From: Flavobacterium endoglycinae
GTDB lineage: Bacteria; Bacteroidota; Bacteroidia; Flavobacteriales; Flavobacteriaceae
Direction: 5' to 3'
Assembly: GCF_017352115.1 (NCBI RefSeq)
Contig: NZ_CP071448.1
Coordinates: 4,575,001-4,639,000 of the forward strand
DNA: 64,000 bases
The notes under the pieces: model-generated
What the model was told of the DNA's origin: nothing
The model's database searches: none
Seen by the model: only the letters and a program-made list of their open reading frames with translations
Translations under genes and position numbers: made by a program
Shown: positions 25,535 to 35,196 of the stretch, one piece after another
Numbering within the stretch: position 1 is the first letter of the stretch
How the letters are laid out: every line of letters starts with the position of its first letter

Positions 25535-25571
25535 AACACCTCCAAACTTTTAAAAAGTTCAAAGGTGCTTT
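25535..25571 (-). terminator. Terminator of the metal-efflux operon
   Basis: CACCTCCAAACTTTT pairs with AAAAGTTCAAAGGTG with mismatches. On the minus strand it ends in seven T, 25 nt after the CzcA-like gene stop. Confidence 0.8.
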
Positions 25572-25595
25572 CAGAATAAATAATAACAATTAAAA

Positions 25596-28500
25596 TTATG
25601 AATAGGTACTTATATCTTTTTTGCGGTAAACCAGATAGAAAACTTGCGGTAAAACTGTTAAGGAAAGAATCATACAGGTTATTAATCCTCCTACGATCAT
25701 AATGGCTAGGGGTTTTTGAACTTCAGAACCCATTCCTGTTGATAAAGCCGCTGGTAATAATCCTAAAGATCCCATTAAGGCAATCATGACAATTGGACGA
25801 ATACGACTGTAAATTCCGTGCGAAATGGCATCTCTTAAATGCATTCCGGCGCGCATATTTTCTTTGATCATTCCGATGAGTACAATACTGTCAATCGCGC
25901 TGACACCAAAAAGAATGATAAATCCAATTCCAGCCGAAATTCCGAAAACGGTTCCTGTTGCCCAAAGTGACAAGAATCCGCCAATAAAGGCATACGGCAT
26001 TGCGCTTACAGCAATCATGGTATCTTTGAAATTACCAAAGTTGAAATACAGGAGACATAAAATAAGGATAAGTACAACAGGAACAATCATTGCCAATTGT
26101 TTGGAAGCTCTTTCTTTACTTTCAAATTCGCCCGCCCATTTCATGACATTTTCTTTAGGAAGTTTCACTTCGGCAGCTACTTTTTTCTGTGCTTCTTCGA
26201 TGGTGCTTCCTAAGTCTCGTCCTTCAATACTAAATCCTACAGCAATGTAACGGCTGTTTCCTTCACGGTAAATAAATGTTGGCCCTGTTTTATATTCTAC
26301 GGTTGCAATTTCTTTTAAGGGCACTTTTTTACCATTCATGGTCGGAATCAAAATTCCTTCGATTTTTTCTTTAGAATCACGATATTCTTTTTCAAAACGC
26401 AGGGTAATGTCAAATATCTTTTCGTCGTCGTAGAATTTGGTAGCAGCTTGTCCGCCAATCGTCATTCTGATAACGGCCTGAGCATCGGCAGTAGTAACGG
26501 CATAACGTGCCATTTTTTCATCGTCAAGCTGAATTCTTAATTCTGGCAATCCAATATTTTTATAGACATTGATATCTTCAATTCCTTTTACATCTTTAAT
26601 CGAATTTGCGACTTTTGCGGCCATTTCTTCCATTTGGAAAAGATCGCTTCCGAAAATCTTAATCGCCAGCGGACTTTTAACTCCTGCTACATATTCTTCC
26701 ACATTATCCTGTATTGGCTGGCTGAAACCAAATGCAATTCCTGGATATACATCGAGTACTTTTTTGATTTCTGCAATCAATTCTTCCTTACTGATGTCGT
26801 GTTTCCATTCGTCTTTATGTTTTAATTCTATATGGAATTCGATATTAAAAAATCCAGTTGGGTCAGTTCCGTCATTTGGTCTTCCGGTTTGCGAAAGCAC
26901 AAATTTTACTTCTTCAAACTTCCTGATTTTGGCTTTCATTTCTTTTGTCAATCGCACCGATTCATCCAAATTAATACTATTCGGAAGTGTAGCTCTTACG
27001 TAAATGGCTCCTTCATTCAGCTTCGGAATAAATTCTGAGCCGTAAAATGCAAATCTTACACAACAAACGGCTAATAAAGCTAGAAAAGAATAAATCGTTA
27101 TTTTTCGATGTTTGGTGCTCCATTTAAAAAGGTTGTACAAATTGGTTCTAAAGAAACGTGAAATCATGTTTTCTTTTTCGACAATATTTTTCGTAAGCAT
27201 CACTTTACACATGGCAGGCACGTAAGTAAGTGATAAAATCAGTGAACCTAGTAAGGCGTACCCCAAAGTAAAGGCTAGGGGAGAGAACATCTTTCCTTCT
27301 ACTTTTGTGAAAGAGAAAATTGGCATTAGCGCCACAATCAAAATAATAAGGGCAAAGAAAATATAAGTTGCCACGCTTCCTACACTTTTCTTGATTAATC
27401 CCATTTTACTCATGGCGTTAAAACGTTCCATTCCCACTTTATGGGCTTTCTTTTCGAGCGAAACAAAAACTTGTTCGACAATTACCAGCGTACCTTCGAG
27501 CAGTAATCCAAAATCTAACGCTCCCATAGAAATCAAATTCGCAGGCAGTCCCTGAATTCGCAGCATGATAATCGCAAACAAAAACGAAAGCGGGATCACA
27601 GTTGCTACAATCAGCGAAGTTCGCCAGTTGTAAAGGAAAATAAACACGATTAACGAAACCAATAAAATACCTTCAACAAGATTTTTGGTTACTGTTTTTA
27701 CGGTTGTATTAACCAATTCGGTACGGTCGATAAATGGCACTATTTTAACATTGTCTGGAAGTACTCTTTCATTTAGTTCATTCAAACGTTCTTTTAATCT
27801 GCCAATTACTTCACCTGGATTTTCTCCGCGAAGCATGACTACAATTCCTTCCACAACATCGTCATTTCCGTCTAGACCAACTTGTCCTAATCTTGGTTTT
27901 GCTGAAATGGAAACTTCAGCTACATGCTTTACTAAAACAGGAGCTCCGCCTTTTGTTTCAATTAAAATATTACCAATATCTTCAACTTTATTAATTAAAC
28001 CAACTCCTCGAACCACGTACGCTTGATCGCCTCGTTTGATGACATCTCCGCCTACGTTGATATTACTTTTTGAAACAGCTTCATAAACGTCTAATGCCGA
28101 TAAATTGTAATTTTCGAGTTCGGTTGGATTGATTTTGATTTCGAACATTTTTTCTTCTCCACCAAAACTTACTACATCGGCAACGCCCGGAACAGCAACC
28201 AATTCTCTTTCGATAACCCAATCCTGAATGGCTTTGATTTCTTTAATTGGCAGATCACTTTTAATGACATATCTAAAAATTTCGCCCGTTGCTCCAGACG
28301 GCGGATCGATTTCAACATCGGCTCCTTCTGGAAGATCCAATCCGTTTAATCGGTTTGAAGCGTATTGCTGTGCGTAAAAATCTTCGACTCCATCATCAAA
28401 TAAAACGGTTACAACGGATAATCCGAAAAGAGAAATAGAACGAACTTCTGCCTTTTTCGGAATTGTATTCATTTGTTTGGAAATAGGAAGCGTGATGAAT

Positions 28501-28697
28501 TTTTCGACTTCTTCGGCACTTCTTCCCGGCCATTGTGTAATAATTCGGGCTCTTGTATTCGTTACATCAGGAAATGCTTCTATGGGTGTGTGAATGTAAC
28601 TCACAATTCCTGCTACCAGTAAAATGGCTGTGAAAAAGAATATAATTAGTGAGTTTTTTAAGGAGAAAGCAACCAGACCTTGTACAAATTTTTTCAT
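25596..28697 (-). CDS. Heavy-metal-type RND efflux permease, CzcA/CusA-like
   Basis: 1033 residues. The N-terminal motif IEAFPDVTNTRARIITQWPG is typical of HME-RND pumps. TM4 reads GALDFGLLLEGTLVIVE: the Asp of DFG (D395) and Glu (E408) match the proton-path residues of CzcA, but the second Asp is Glu (E401). TM10-11 includes GISAGIGFIILFGVSAIDSI. It exports metal cations (Co/Zn/Cd or Cu/Ag type; not resolved) from periplasm or cytoplasm. Last gene of RR-HK-OMP-adaptor-permease; 33 nt after the adaptor. Confidence 0.92.
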   Translation of the reverse strand: MKKFVQGLVAFSLKNSLIIFFFTAILLVAGIVSYIHTPIEAFPDVTNTRARIITQWPGRSAEEVEKFITLPISKQMNTIPKKAEVRSISLFGLSVVTVLFDDGVEDFYAQQYASNRLNGLDLPEGADVEIDPPSGATGEIFRYVIKSDLPIKEIKAIQDWVIERELVAVPGVADVVSFGGEEKMFEIKINPTELENYNLSALDVYEAVSKSNINVGGDVIKRGDQAYVVRGVGLINKVEDIGNILIETKGGAPVLVKHVAEVSISAKPRLGQVGLDGNDDVVEGIVVMLRGENPGEVIGRLKERLNELNERVLPDNVKIVPFIDRTELVNTTVKTVTKNLVEGILLVSLIVFIFLYNWRTSLIVATVIPLSFLFAIIMLRIQGLPANLISMGALDFGLLLEGTLVIVEQVFVSLEKKAHKVGMERFNAMSKMGLIKKSVGSVATYIFFALIILIVALMPIFSFTKVEGKMFSPLAFTLGYALLGSLILSLTYVPAMCKVMLTKNIVEKENMISRFFRTNLYNLFKWSTKHRKITIYSFLALLAVCCVRFAFYGSEFIPKLNEGAIYVRATLPNSINLDESVRLTKEMKAKIRKFEEVKFVLSQTGRPNDGTDPTGFFNIEFHIELKHKDEWKHDISKEELIAEIKKVLDVYPGIAFGFSQPIQDNVEEYVAGVKSPLAIKIFGSDLFQMEEMAAKVANSIKDVKGIEDINVYKNIGLPELRIQLDDEKMARYAVTTADAQAVIRMTIGGQAATKFYDDEKIFDITLRFEKEYRDSKEKIEGILIPTMNGKKVPLKEIATVEYKTGPTFIYREGNSRYIAVGFSIEGRDLGSTIEEAQKKVAAEVKLPKENVMKWAGEFESKERASKQLAMIVPVVLILILCLLYFNFGNFKDTMIAVSAMPYAFIGGFLSLWATGTVFGISAGIGFIILFGVSAIDSIVLIGMIKENMRAGMHLRDAISHGIYSRIRPIVMIALMGSLGLLPAALSTGMGSEVQKPLAIMIVGGLITCMILSLTVLPQVFYLVYRKKDISTYS

Positions 28698-28730
28698 GTT
28701 TTGTATTGTATTTATCCGTTTTAAGGATGC

Positions 28731-29819
28731 TTAGTTTTTTAATCTTTCGTGAATCAGAAGCTGGTTTTTAGTAATCACCATTTCGCCTTCTTTTACGCCT
28801 TTATCAAAATAAAGCCAAGTGTTGTTTTTTAAGACTGGATTTATTTCTCTGGTTTCGATTGTACAATCGTTTTTATAGATTAAGATATAATCACGGTTAT
28901 TATCGAAAATGGCGGCTTTTGCAGGAACAGCTGCCAATGCTTCACCACCTGTACTTTTATCGATTGTAATATCGGCGGTCATTCCCGGTTTTAGTTTCAG
29001 ATTGCGGTTATCCATAACAATTCGTGCTTTTAGAACATGTTCGTCGGCATCAAAAACTTTTGCCATCATATTGATTTTTCCTTTGAAAATTTCTCCCGGA
29101 TAAGCAGGTGTTGTAACGTCAACAGCCATATTTTCGCTGATGTTTTTCAGATTGCTTGTATAAACATTTACCAAAATCCAGATTTCTTTTAAATCAGAAA
29201 TGGTAAATAGCGAATTCGTTTCATCTGTAACCTGCATTCCGGGACTGATGTTTTTATCTACGATATACCCTTCTGTTGGTGCTTTGATTTGAAAAACAGA
29301 TCTGTCGCTGCTTGCGCTGAACATCGCTAAATTGGCTCTTACATTTCCTAAAGAAGCTTTTAAAACATCTAATTCGCTTTGTGCCTGCAGTAAATCTTTT
29401 TGAGAAGCAATTCCATCCTCAAACATTGATTTTGTTGATTGCAGCTGGCGCTGGGCTACCGTAATCTGCGATTGCAATGATCTGCTTTCTGACTGCATAC
29501 TGTTCAATTCTGTACTTTTAATTTCTGCCAGCACTTGTCCTTTTTTTACATAATCGCCTAACGAGAATGTAGTTTTGGTAATGATACCTTGAACAAGACT
29601 GTTAAACTGAACTACATGATCGCCATTGTAAGTAATGTTTCCCGTAAGATTGATCGATTCGCTCACAGAACGTTTTTGAACAGTTTCGATTGTTATTTTT
29701 TCTTTTAATTCTTTATCGATGCAGAATTTTTCATCCTGTGCTTTTTTAACTTCTTCTTTCTTGCCACATCCGTAAACGAGCAGTAACCCAAGTATCGGGA
29801 GTAAAATAAATTTCTTCAT
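28731..29819 (-). CDS. Heavy-metal RND periplasmic adaptor lipoprotein, CusB/CzcB-like
   Basis: 362 residues. Lipoprotein signal (ILLPILGLLLVYGCGKK, lipobox VYGC). Adaptor domains in order: barrel-sandwich (VVQFNSLVQGIITKTTFSLG, DYVKKGQVLAEI), a coiled hairpin (QSQITVAQRQLQSTKSMFED), the second lipoyl half (FQIKAPTEGYIVDKNISPGM) and beta barrel to the C-terminus. No C-terminal metal-chaperone domain. It joins the CzcA-like pump to the outer-membrane duct. Flanked by 32-33 nt gaps on both sides within the operon. Confidence 0.9.
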   Translation of the reverse strand: MKKFILLPILGLLLVYGCGKKEEVKKAQDEKFCIDKELKEKITIETVQKRSVSESINLTGNITYNGDHVVQFNSLVQGIITKTTFSLGDYVKKGQVLAEIKSTELNSMQSESRSLQSQITVAQRQLQSTKSMFEDGIASQKDLLQAQSELDVLKASLGNVRANLAMFSASSDRSVFQIKAPTEGYIVDKNISPGMQVTDETNSLFTISDLKEIWILVNVYTSNLKNISENMAVDVTTPAYPGEIFKGKINMMAKVFDADEHVLKARIVMDNRNLKLKPGMTADITIDKSTGGEALAAVPAKAAIFDNNRDYILIYKNDCTIETREINPVLKNNTWLYFDKGVKEGEMVITKNQLLIHERLKN

Positions 29820-29851
29820 TATGTATGTTATTATTTTTTAGATAATTTGGT

Positions 29852-31138
29852 TTAATTGATTTCTTCACCCGCTATGTAACGGAGTTCTTCAAGGTCATTG
29901 TTGAGGTCTTTTTTAGAGTTTAACAAAATGGTTTTGTTGTCCAGATACGCATCAACAAGATCAAGATATTCGAGCATGCTTGTGTTTTTTTGCATGAAAT
30001 TTTTTCGATAAGCTTCTAATAGTTTATCCAAATCACCTTCATAACTGGCATCAACGTTATCATAAAGTTTTTTGGTAACCAGTAAATCCTGATACGCTTG
30101 TAAAACTTCTGTTTGTATGGTCAGCGTTTTTTCATCTGTAGCTAATTTACCTTGCTCAATAGCGAGTTTTGCGACTTTTATATTTCCTTTATTTCTATTA
30201 AAAAACGGCAGATCCAATGAAAAACCAATACCCACAAAATCATTCATCAAACTTGCTCCACGGTCGTAACTTAAGCCAAGCGTAACATCTGGAGTTCGTA
30301 CTGCTTTTTCGTATTTGTATTTAATGTCGTTGTAGTCATTTCCAAGTTTGAGCACTTTCATATCTGGACGATTTTCTACAGCCGATGCCATTAGATTTCC
30401 AAGATTGATATCGTCGATATTTTTATTTTCGGGAACAAAACCTTCATCTGTAAGTTTGATATAATTTGTTGGCGGAAGATTCATTAAAACTTTAAGTTCT
30501 TGCTGCAACGAATTATTTGCTTTCTGCAAATCGCTGATTTCTTTTAAAAATTGAAGCTCAGATGCTTTTAGCCTAATGTATTCGGCTTTGCCAATATTAC
30601 CTTGTGCAACCTGATTGCCATAGGCTTTAATCAAGGTTTGCATAGACGAAAGCTGTTTTTTATAAATGGCTTCTTGAGCTTGTGTGTATTGCAGTTCAGT
30701 CAGGTTGTTTCTAAACTCAATTTTGAGATTTCGCAAAAAAGTTTTGAAATATTCTTTGGCAATATCAACGCCCACTTTTTCCATGGCGATCATTTTTTTT
30801 CGTTTTCCCGCAGTCTGAACTAATTGTTCCAGTTCAGCATTAACTTGCTGCGTTCTTCCGTAATTTCCCCATAACGGCGGCAGTTGCTGTGCAGTGGCAT
30901 TGCTCCAAAGATTGATTTCGCCAACAGTTAGCGTAGGATTCGGCCATAATTTTGCCTGAATAACCTGCGCGTCGGCAATATCAATGTTTAGTTTTTCTGA
31001 AATAATAGAAATATTTTTTTCCAGAAATATAGCTTCGGCTTTTTTTCTAGACAAGACAATTGTATCATTTAAAGTAGCATTTTGTGCCATACTTTTGAAT
31101 GATACAATTAAAAATAAGGTTAAAAATATACGTTTCAA
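29852..31138 (-). CDS. TolC-family outer-membrane protein, CzcC/CusC-like
   Basis: 428 residues with a signal peptide (LTLFLIVSFKSMAQN), no lipobox. Two outer-membrane-efflux-protein repeats are seen, with long coiled-coil helices (EYIRLKASELQFLKEISDLQ, LYDNVDASYEGDLDKLLEAY) and the motif PNPTLTVGEINLW near the N-terminus, typical of CzcC-type proteins. It forms the outer-membrane exit of the metal pump. It follows the two-component genes by 96 nt, which probably contain a metal-responsive promoter. Confidence 0.9.
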   Translation of the reverse strand: MKRIFLTLFLIVSFKSMAQNATLNDTIVLSRKKAEAIFLEKNISIISEKLNIDIADAQVIQAKLWPNPTLTVGEINLWSNATAQQLPPLWGNYGRTQQVNAELEQLVQTAGKRKKMIAMEKVGVDIAKEYFKTFLRNLKIEFRNNLTELQYTQAQEAIYKKQLSSMQTLIKAYGNQVAQGNIGKAEYIRLKASELQFLKEISDLQKANNSLQQELKVLMNLPPTNYIKLTDEGFVPENKNIDDINLGNLMASAVENRPDMKVLKLGNDYNDIKYKYEKAVRTPDVTLGLSYDRGASLMNDFVGIGFSLDLPFFNRNKGNIKVAKLAIEQGKLATDEKTLTIQTEVLQAYQDLLVTKKLYDNVDASYEGDLDKLLEAYRKNFMQKNTSMLEYLDLVDAYLDNKTILLNSKKDLNNDLEELRYIAGEEIN

Positions 31139-31234
31139 ATTAAGTAGATTTAATAAGTTGCAAAGCTATTTGCTGCATATTAAGTCCTAATTTGATCTCT
31201 GTTAGAAACCAGTAAGAGTTAGATTAGAAAACGA

Positions 31235-32590
31235 TTAGAGTTTCGGGAAAACCAGTGTTACCGTGGTTCCAGCGCCTTTTTTGGATGTAATGGTAAACTC
31301 GATATTATTTTGTTTGAAAATTACATTGGCTAAAGTCAAACCAATGCCGCTTCCTTTAATATCGCTTACATTTTTACCTCTGTAAAAGGTTTGTTTGATG
31401 AATTGAAGATCGTCTTCGCTGATGCCTTTTCCTTGATCTTCAACCACAATTTTTAACTGCTGATTTTGTTCTAATAAGCTGATTTTTATAGGATTTCCTT
31501 CTGAATATTTAACCGCATTTTCGATGATATTAAATAATGCAATTTTGATTTCGTTTGAATTTCCTTGTATCGAAAGCAATTTGTCATTGCCAACTTCTAA
31601 CGCAATTTGGATTTGCCCTTTTAAATGATAACTGGCAGACAATTGATCGTTAATGTCCCAAACCAATTCGTCGACTCTAAAAATTTCGTTGAGTTCCATA
31701 TTGTCGCGAAGACCCGAAAGCATCATTAAAGTATTCATCGTGTCTTCGATTTGATAAACGTTTTCTAACACTTTCTGAGACATTTCTTTATACTCGGCGC
31801 TGGTTCTGTCTTTTTGGGCAAAAACTTCAAGGTTTCCAGAAATGGCAGTTAAAGGCGTTTTGAACTCATGCGAAACATAATTGATGAAGTTTTTCTGAAT
31901 GATAAAAGTATCCGAAAGTCTTTTCAGCAGATTGTTATACGTTTCAATCAATTCCTGAACATCGTCTTTGGTATTCGGAGAAACAATTTGTTTGTCTAAC
32001 GACGAAGCCTGAATCTCATTAACCTGATTGATAATATTTTTGATCGGACTGTAAGCCAAATTAGAAAGTACTCGGCTGACCAAATAAATACTGACTAATC
32101 CCGAAATTAAAACCAAAATCATGATGATCAATAATCGATCGGTCATGGTTTTGAAATCGGTGTCATTTTTTTTAACGAAAACCACAAAATCTCCTTGATT
32201 GTCATGGTAATAACTTCCGAAATAAAAATGATGTTTGGATTTAAAACTTAGTTTTCTGTTTTTTCTAATATAATCCAGCCGAGTTTTATTGATATTGTTG
32301 TCTAAAGTTTTATCTCCGTAGACAATCTGGTTCTCTTTATTGTAAACGCGAGTTACAATTTCAAGTGAATTTTCACGGAATTGCTGTCCGATAATTAAAT
32401 GCTGGTTTTCTGGAAGTTCGTCTTTTTCTAAATAGAAAATACCTGTCAGTAAACAGGTTTTCTGCAATTCGTTATACACGATTTTTTCGGAATAACTGTA
32501 GAAAGAAAAATACGTGATCAGCGAAGCAATGACAAACACAACACTGAATGTCAAAGAAGAAATTAAAGTAAAGCGATTACGGATTTTCAT
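31235..32590 (-). CDS. Sensor histidine kinase, CusS-like
   Basis: 451 residues. Two membrane segments (about 10-31 and 149-170) bracket a periplasmic sensor loop of about 115 residues containing KSKHHFYFGSYYHDNQGD, whose HH and YYHD could bind metal (inference). A HAMP-type linker follows, then the H-box VSHEFKTPLTAISGNLEVFA and the ATPase boxes NIIENAVKYSEG, VEDQGKGIS and SGIGLTLANVIF. It phosphorylates the OmpR-type regulator encoded 2 nt upstream. The adjacent efflux operon is the likely target. Confidence 0.9.
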   Translation of the reverse strand: MKIRNRFTLISSLTFSVVFVIASLITYFSFYSYSEKIVYNELQKTCLLTGIFYLEKDELPENQHLIIGQQFRENSLEIVTRVYNKENQIVYGDKTLDNNINKTRLDYIRKNRKLSFKSKHHFYFGSYYHDNQGDFVVFVKKNDTDFKTMTDRLLIIMILVLISGLVSIYLVSRVLSNLAYSPIKNIINQVNEIQASSLDKQIVSPNTKDDVQELIETYNNLLKRLSDTFIIQKNFINYVSHEFKTPLTAISGNLEVFAQKDRTSAEYKEMSQKVLENVYQIEDTMNTLMMLSGLRDNMELNEIFRVDELVWDINDQLSASYHLKGQIQIALEVGNDKLLSIQGNSNEIKIALFNIIENAVKYSEGNPIKISLLEQNQQLKIVVEDQGKGISEDDLQFIKQTFYRGKNVSDIKGSGIGLTLANVIFKQNNIEFTITSKKGAGTTVTLVFPKL

Positions 32591-32592
32591 AA

Positions 32593-33264
32593 TTATTCTT
32601 TTAGCATGTAACCGATTCCTTTTATGGTGTGAATGAACTTATGATTGTGTTCGATTTTGTTTCTTAAATACGAAATATACACATCGACAACATTAGTGTT
32701 ATTGTCATAATTAATTCCCCAAACTGCTGTTAGAATCTGAGTTCGAGACATGACTTTATTTCGGTTTTCTAATAGATACAAAAGCAGTTTGTATTCTCTT
32801 GGTGAAAGATCGATCAGTTCGTTATTTTCGGTGACTTTATGCTCGTCCGGATTGATCGTTAAAGTTCCGCAGGTGTATAAAGTTTCGGGTTCGTTGTAAT
32901 TGAATTTAGTTCTTCGCGTAAGTGCATTTACTCTCGAAATCAGTTCTTTAAAATGAAAAGGTTTTACAAGATAATCATCGGCACCAGAATCTAGTGCGGT
33001 AACTTTATCATCGGTATTACTCAAGGCGCTGAGCATTAAAATAGGCGTATGAATCTTTTTAAAACGCATTAATTTCGTCAGCTGAATACCATCGATTCCC
33101 GGAAGCATAATATCCATCAGGATAATATCCCAAGTGTTTTCCTGAACAAGGTCGCGCGCCATTTCGCCCGTTTCGGCAAGATGCACGGTAAAGTTGTTTT
33201 CTTCTAAACCTTTTATAATAAATTCGCTGATGCGTTTATCATCTTCAATGAGTAAAACATTCAT
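32593..33264 (-). CDS. OmpR-family response regulator, CusR/CzcR-like
   Basis: 223 residues. Receiver domain with acidic pocket (LLIEDDKRI), phospho-acceptor Asp in ILMDIMLPGIDGIQL and Lys in DYLVKPFHF. The C-terminal winged helix (about 130-223) contains LSPREYKLLLYLLENRNKVM and VYISYLRNKIEH. It starts the minus-strand transcript that continues with the kinase (2-nt gap) and probably controls the metal pump downstream. A 33-nt element shared with the araC promoter region lies 83 nt upstream of its start. Confidence 0.92.
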   Translation of the reverse strand: MNVLLIEDDKRISEFIIKGLEENNFTVHLAETGEMARDLVQENTWDIILMDIMLPGIDGIQLTKLMRFKKIHTPILMLSALSNTDDKVTALDSGADDYLVKPFHFKELISRVNALTRRTKFNYNEPETLYTCGTLTINPDEHKVTENNELIDLSPREYKLLLYLLENRNKVMSRTQILTAVWGINYDNNTNVVDVYISYLRNKIEHNHKFIHTIKGIGYMLKE

Positions 33265-33346
33265 AAATGGTAAAATATTATTGATTTTTGATTAAAATGG
33301 GGTGTTTTTAATCACAAGACGCTTTTGAAAGAGTAACAAAAATAGC

Positions 33347-33379
33347 ATTTATTTTTTGAACCATATAAGTTCAGGTAAG
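33347..33379. repeat. 33-nt near-identical element upstream of the response regulator
   Basis: Second copy of the element at 25434-25466 (32 of 33 identical), with TGAAC-N7-GTTCA. Located 83-115 nt before the response-regulator start. Confidence 0.8.
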
Positions 33380-33424
33380 TAATTGAAGGTTTTTCTTATG
33401 TCTTTTGAATTATTGCAGATTAAA

Positions 33425-33835
33425 TGATTCGATCCTATGGATCTTTTTTTTTCGGGATTCTTAGACCCGGGATTAAAATCCCGAGTTACAAAATAAATTG
33501 AGCCAATGGCTCTTTAAAAATTCCGTTAGGAATGAAAAATATTGTAGCAACGGATTTTAATCTGTTGAGAAAATAATGGATATAAAAAATTAGTTCCGTA
33601 GGAACGATACATATTACCAAAATATATTTCAACAATTAAAAATTCCGGAGGAATGAAAATATTTATAGATTCATAAAATGCACTGTACCAAAAGATCCAG
33701 CGGAGCGACATATTGTAGATAAGATTTCACCCCGCTGGGGCTCTTTTGAAATGGGAAGATTTTTTTCTATAAATATTTCGTCCCGCTGGGACTTTTTCTT
33801 GAACTTTCTTCCTATAAAATAATAATCCCAACCAA
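33425..33835. repeat. Cluster of short palindromic repeats, no gene
   Basis: A run of small inverted repeats: GATCCTATGGATC (33430), CCCGGGATTAAAATCCCGAG (33466), GAGCCAATGGCTC (33500), ATTCCGTTAGGAAT (33519), GTTCCGTAGGAAC (33592) and ATTCCGGAGGAAT (33640), then CCGCTGGGG/CCGCTGGGA copies near 33733 and 33783. Reading frames across it look like chance. The intergenic region 33265-33998 holds no supported gene. Confidence 0.75.
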
Positions 33836-33998
33836 CCCCAATCTTACATAATTCTCGTTTAATTTTTAATAAAAAACTGCTATTCAATTAATTAACTTTT
33901 ATTAAAGAAAGCTTTAACATCGTCTGTTTTCGCTGGCTGTTAGAAATAGCTAATTTTAGGTAAATCAAAATTAATAACGTTTAAAAAAAATTAAAATC

Positions 33999-34547
33999 AT
34001 GAAAAAGAATATAGCCATATTAGCCACAAACGGTTTTGAAGAATCAGAATTAGCATCTCCAAAAGCCTATCTGGAAGAGCAAGGTTGGAATGCCGATATC
34101 GTTAGTTTGAAATCAGGAACGATCAAAGCTTGGAAAGACGGAAATTGGAGCAACGAATATAATGTTGACGTAGTTTTAGATGAGGCAAATGAAGCCGATT
34201 ACGATGCTTTGGTTCTGCCGGGTGGAGTTATAAATCCGGATTCATTAAGAAGAGAAGAAGCAGCAGTAAATTTTGTACGTTCGTTTTTTGAAAGTAAAAA
34301 GCCAGTAGCGGCAATTTGTCACGGACCTCAAATTCTGGTAGATGCCGATGTTTTGGAAGGTCGAAAAGTAACTTCGTTTTTCTCTGTTAAAAACGATTTG
34401 AAAAACGCTGGAGCACAATGGGAAGACTCAGAAGTTGTTGTAGACAATGGATTAGTAACCAGCCGAAACCCTAATGATTTGCCTGCTTTTAATAAAAAAA
34501 TGGTGGAAGAAATTAAAGAAGGTATACACGAGCGTCAGAGAGTCTAA
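33999..34547 (+). CDS. DJ-1/PfpI-family protein (type-1 glutamine amidotransferase-like)
   Basis: 182 residues. The fold signature is complete: IAILATNGFEESEL, the glutamate site, YDALVLPGGVINPDSLRR, and the nucleophile elbow AAICHGPQILVDADVLEGRK with the reactive Cys. The end TSRNPNDLPAFNKKMVEEI is typical of the YhbO/PfpI branch. Members act in protein deglycation or stress protection or as chaperones (debated). Single gene, followed by a strong terminator. Confidence 0.9.
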   Translation: MKKNIAILATNGFEESELASPKAYLEEQGWNADIVSLKSGTIKAWKDGNWSNEYNVDVVLDEANEADYDALVLPGGVINPDSLRREEAAVNFVRSFFESKKPVAAICHGPQILVDADVLEGRKVTSFFSVKNDLKNAGAQWEDSEVVVDNGLVTSRNPNDLPAFNKKMVEEIKEGIHERQRV

Positions 34548-34575
34548 AAGACTTTTTTAGATTTATCACTTTGCA

Positions 34576-34607
34576 AAAATGCAAGATCAATTTTGGTCTT
34601 GCATTTT
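34576..34607 (+). terminator. Terminator after the DJ-1/PfpI gene
   Basis: AAAATGCAAGATC (34576-34588) pairs with GGTCTTGCATTTT (34595-34607), 13 bp with one G-U pair. It separates two convergent genes. Confidence 0.82.
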
Positions 34608-34625
34608 GTTGTTGTAGAATATTGA

Positions 34626-35042
34626 TTAATCAAAATATTCAATTAATTTCTCATCCTCAAAAACGATATGATCTGTTATATGAAATACTTCTTTTATCCA
34701 AGGGTGTTGTAGTGCATCTTTTCTATCTAAGATTTTTCCAAGTAGAGCATTCTGCCAAGGAGATTCTTCTTTGTCCATTAAACCTATTTGGTATTCGTTA
34801 TTATCGTTAAGCCAAATTCTGAACGGAAAAGAAAATCTATTTTTAGGTTCTTCGTCCGTTCCCCAATCACCAATGCTGATTATTCCGAGAGCATATTTAT
34901 AATCATGACCTTTTGTGAATTTTAAATAATAAATAGCAAATGCATTTTCATCCTTATAAACAAATCGAGTTAGTTTAATGGTTTCATTATTACAGCATTC
35001 ACAAATTTCTACAATTGGTTCCTCGAATTCTATTCTTATCAT
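34626..35042 (-). CDS. Hypothetical acidic cytoplasmic protein
   Basis: 138 residues, not recognised. It has no signal peptide or membrane segment. An N-terminal CECCNN motif (Cys pair with a third Cys) may bind zinc. Blocks such as KGHDYKYALGIISIGDWGTD, NRFSFPFRIWLN, QIGLMDKEESPWQNALLGK and HPWIKEVFHITDHIV are rich in Trp and acidic residues. Small acidic proteins of this type are often immunity proteins to polymorphic toxins, but nothing nearby encodes a toxin, so this is only a guess. The reading frame is clean and starts with ATG. Confidence 0.75.
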   Translation of the reverse strand: MIRIEFEEPIVEICECCNNETIKLTRFVYKDENAFAIYYLKFTKGHDYKYALGIISIGDWGTDEEPKNRFSFPFRIWLNDNNEYQIGLMDKEESPWQNALLGKILDRKDALQHPWIKEVFHITDHIVFEDEKLIEYFD

Positions 35043-35140
35043 TTGAAATATTTAATAGCTTTTTCAAAAGTATTCATTTTCAATTATGATTTGTAATTTT
35101 TAAAGTAAATAGGAATTTATATTGCGTTTTCCACAATTTT

Positions 35141-35188
35141 GTCATTTAGAGGAACGAGAAATCACACGCGTTAATCGACAAAGAATTG
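35141..35188. repeat. Half copy of the GTCATTTCGA palindrome, at the 3' end of the GIY-YIG gene
   Basis: GTCATTTAGAGGAACGAGAA, ATCACACGCGTTAATCGACA and AAGAATTG align, in the same orientation, with the left arm of 35557-35659. It ends 9 nt from the GIY-YIG stop codon. Another half copy is at 13129-13158. Confidence 0.8.
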
Positions 35189-35196
35189 AAAAAAAC

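Noticed and set aside
33526..33887. Two minus-strand frames of 61 and 74 codons
   Set aside because: They are made of short palindromic repeats (GGAAC, CCGCTGGG units) and have no conserved protein pattern.
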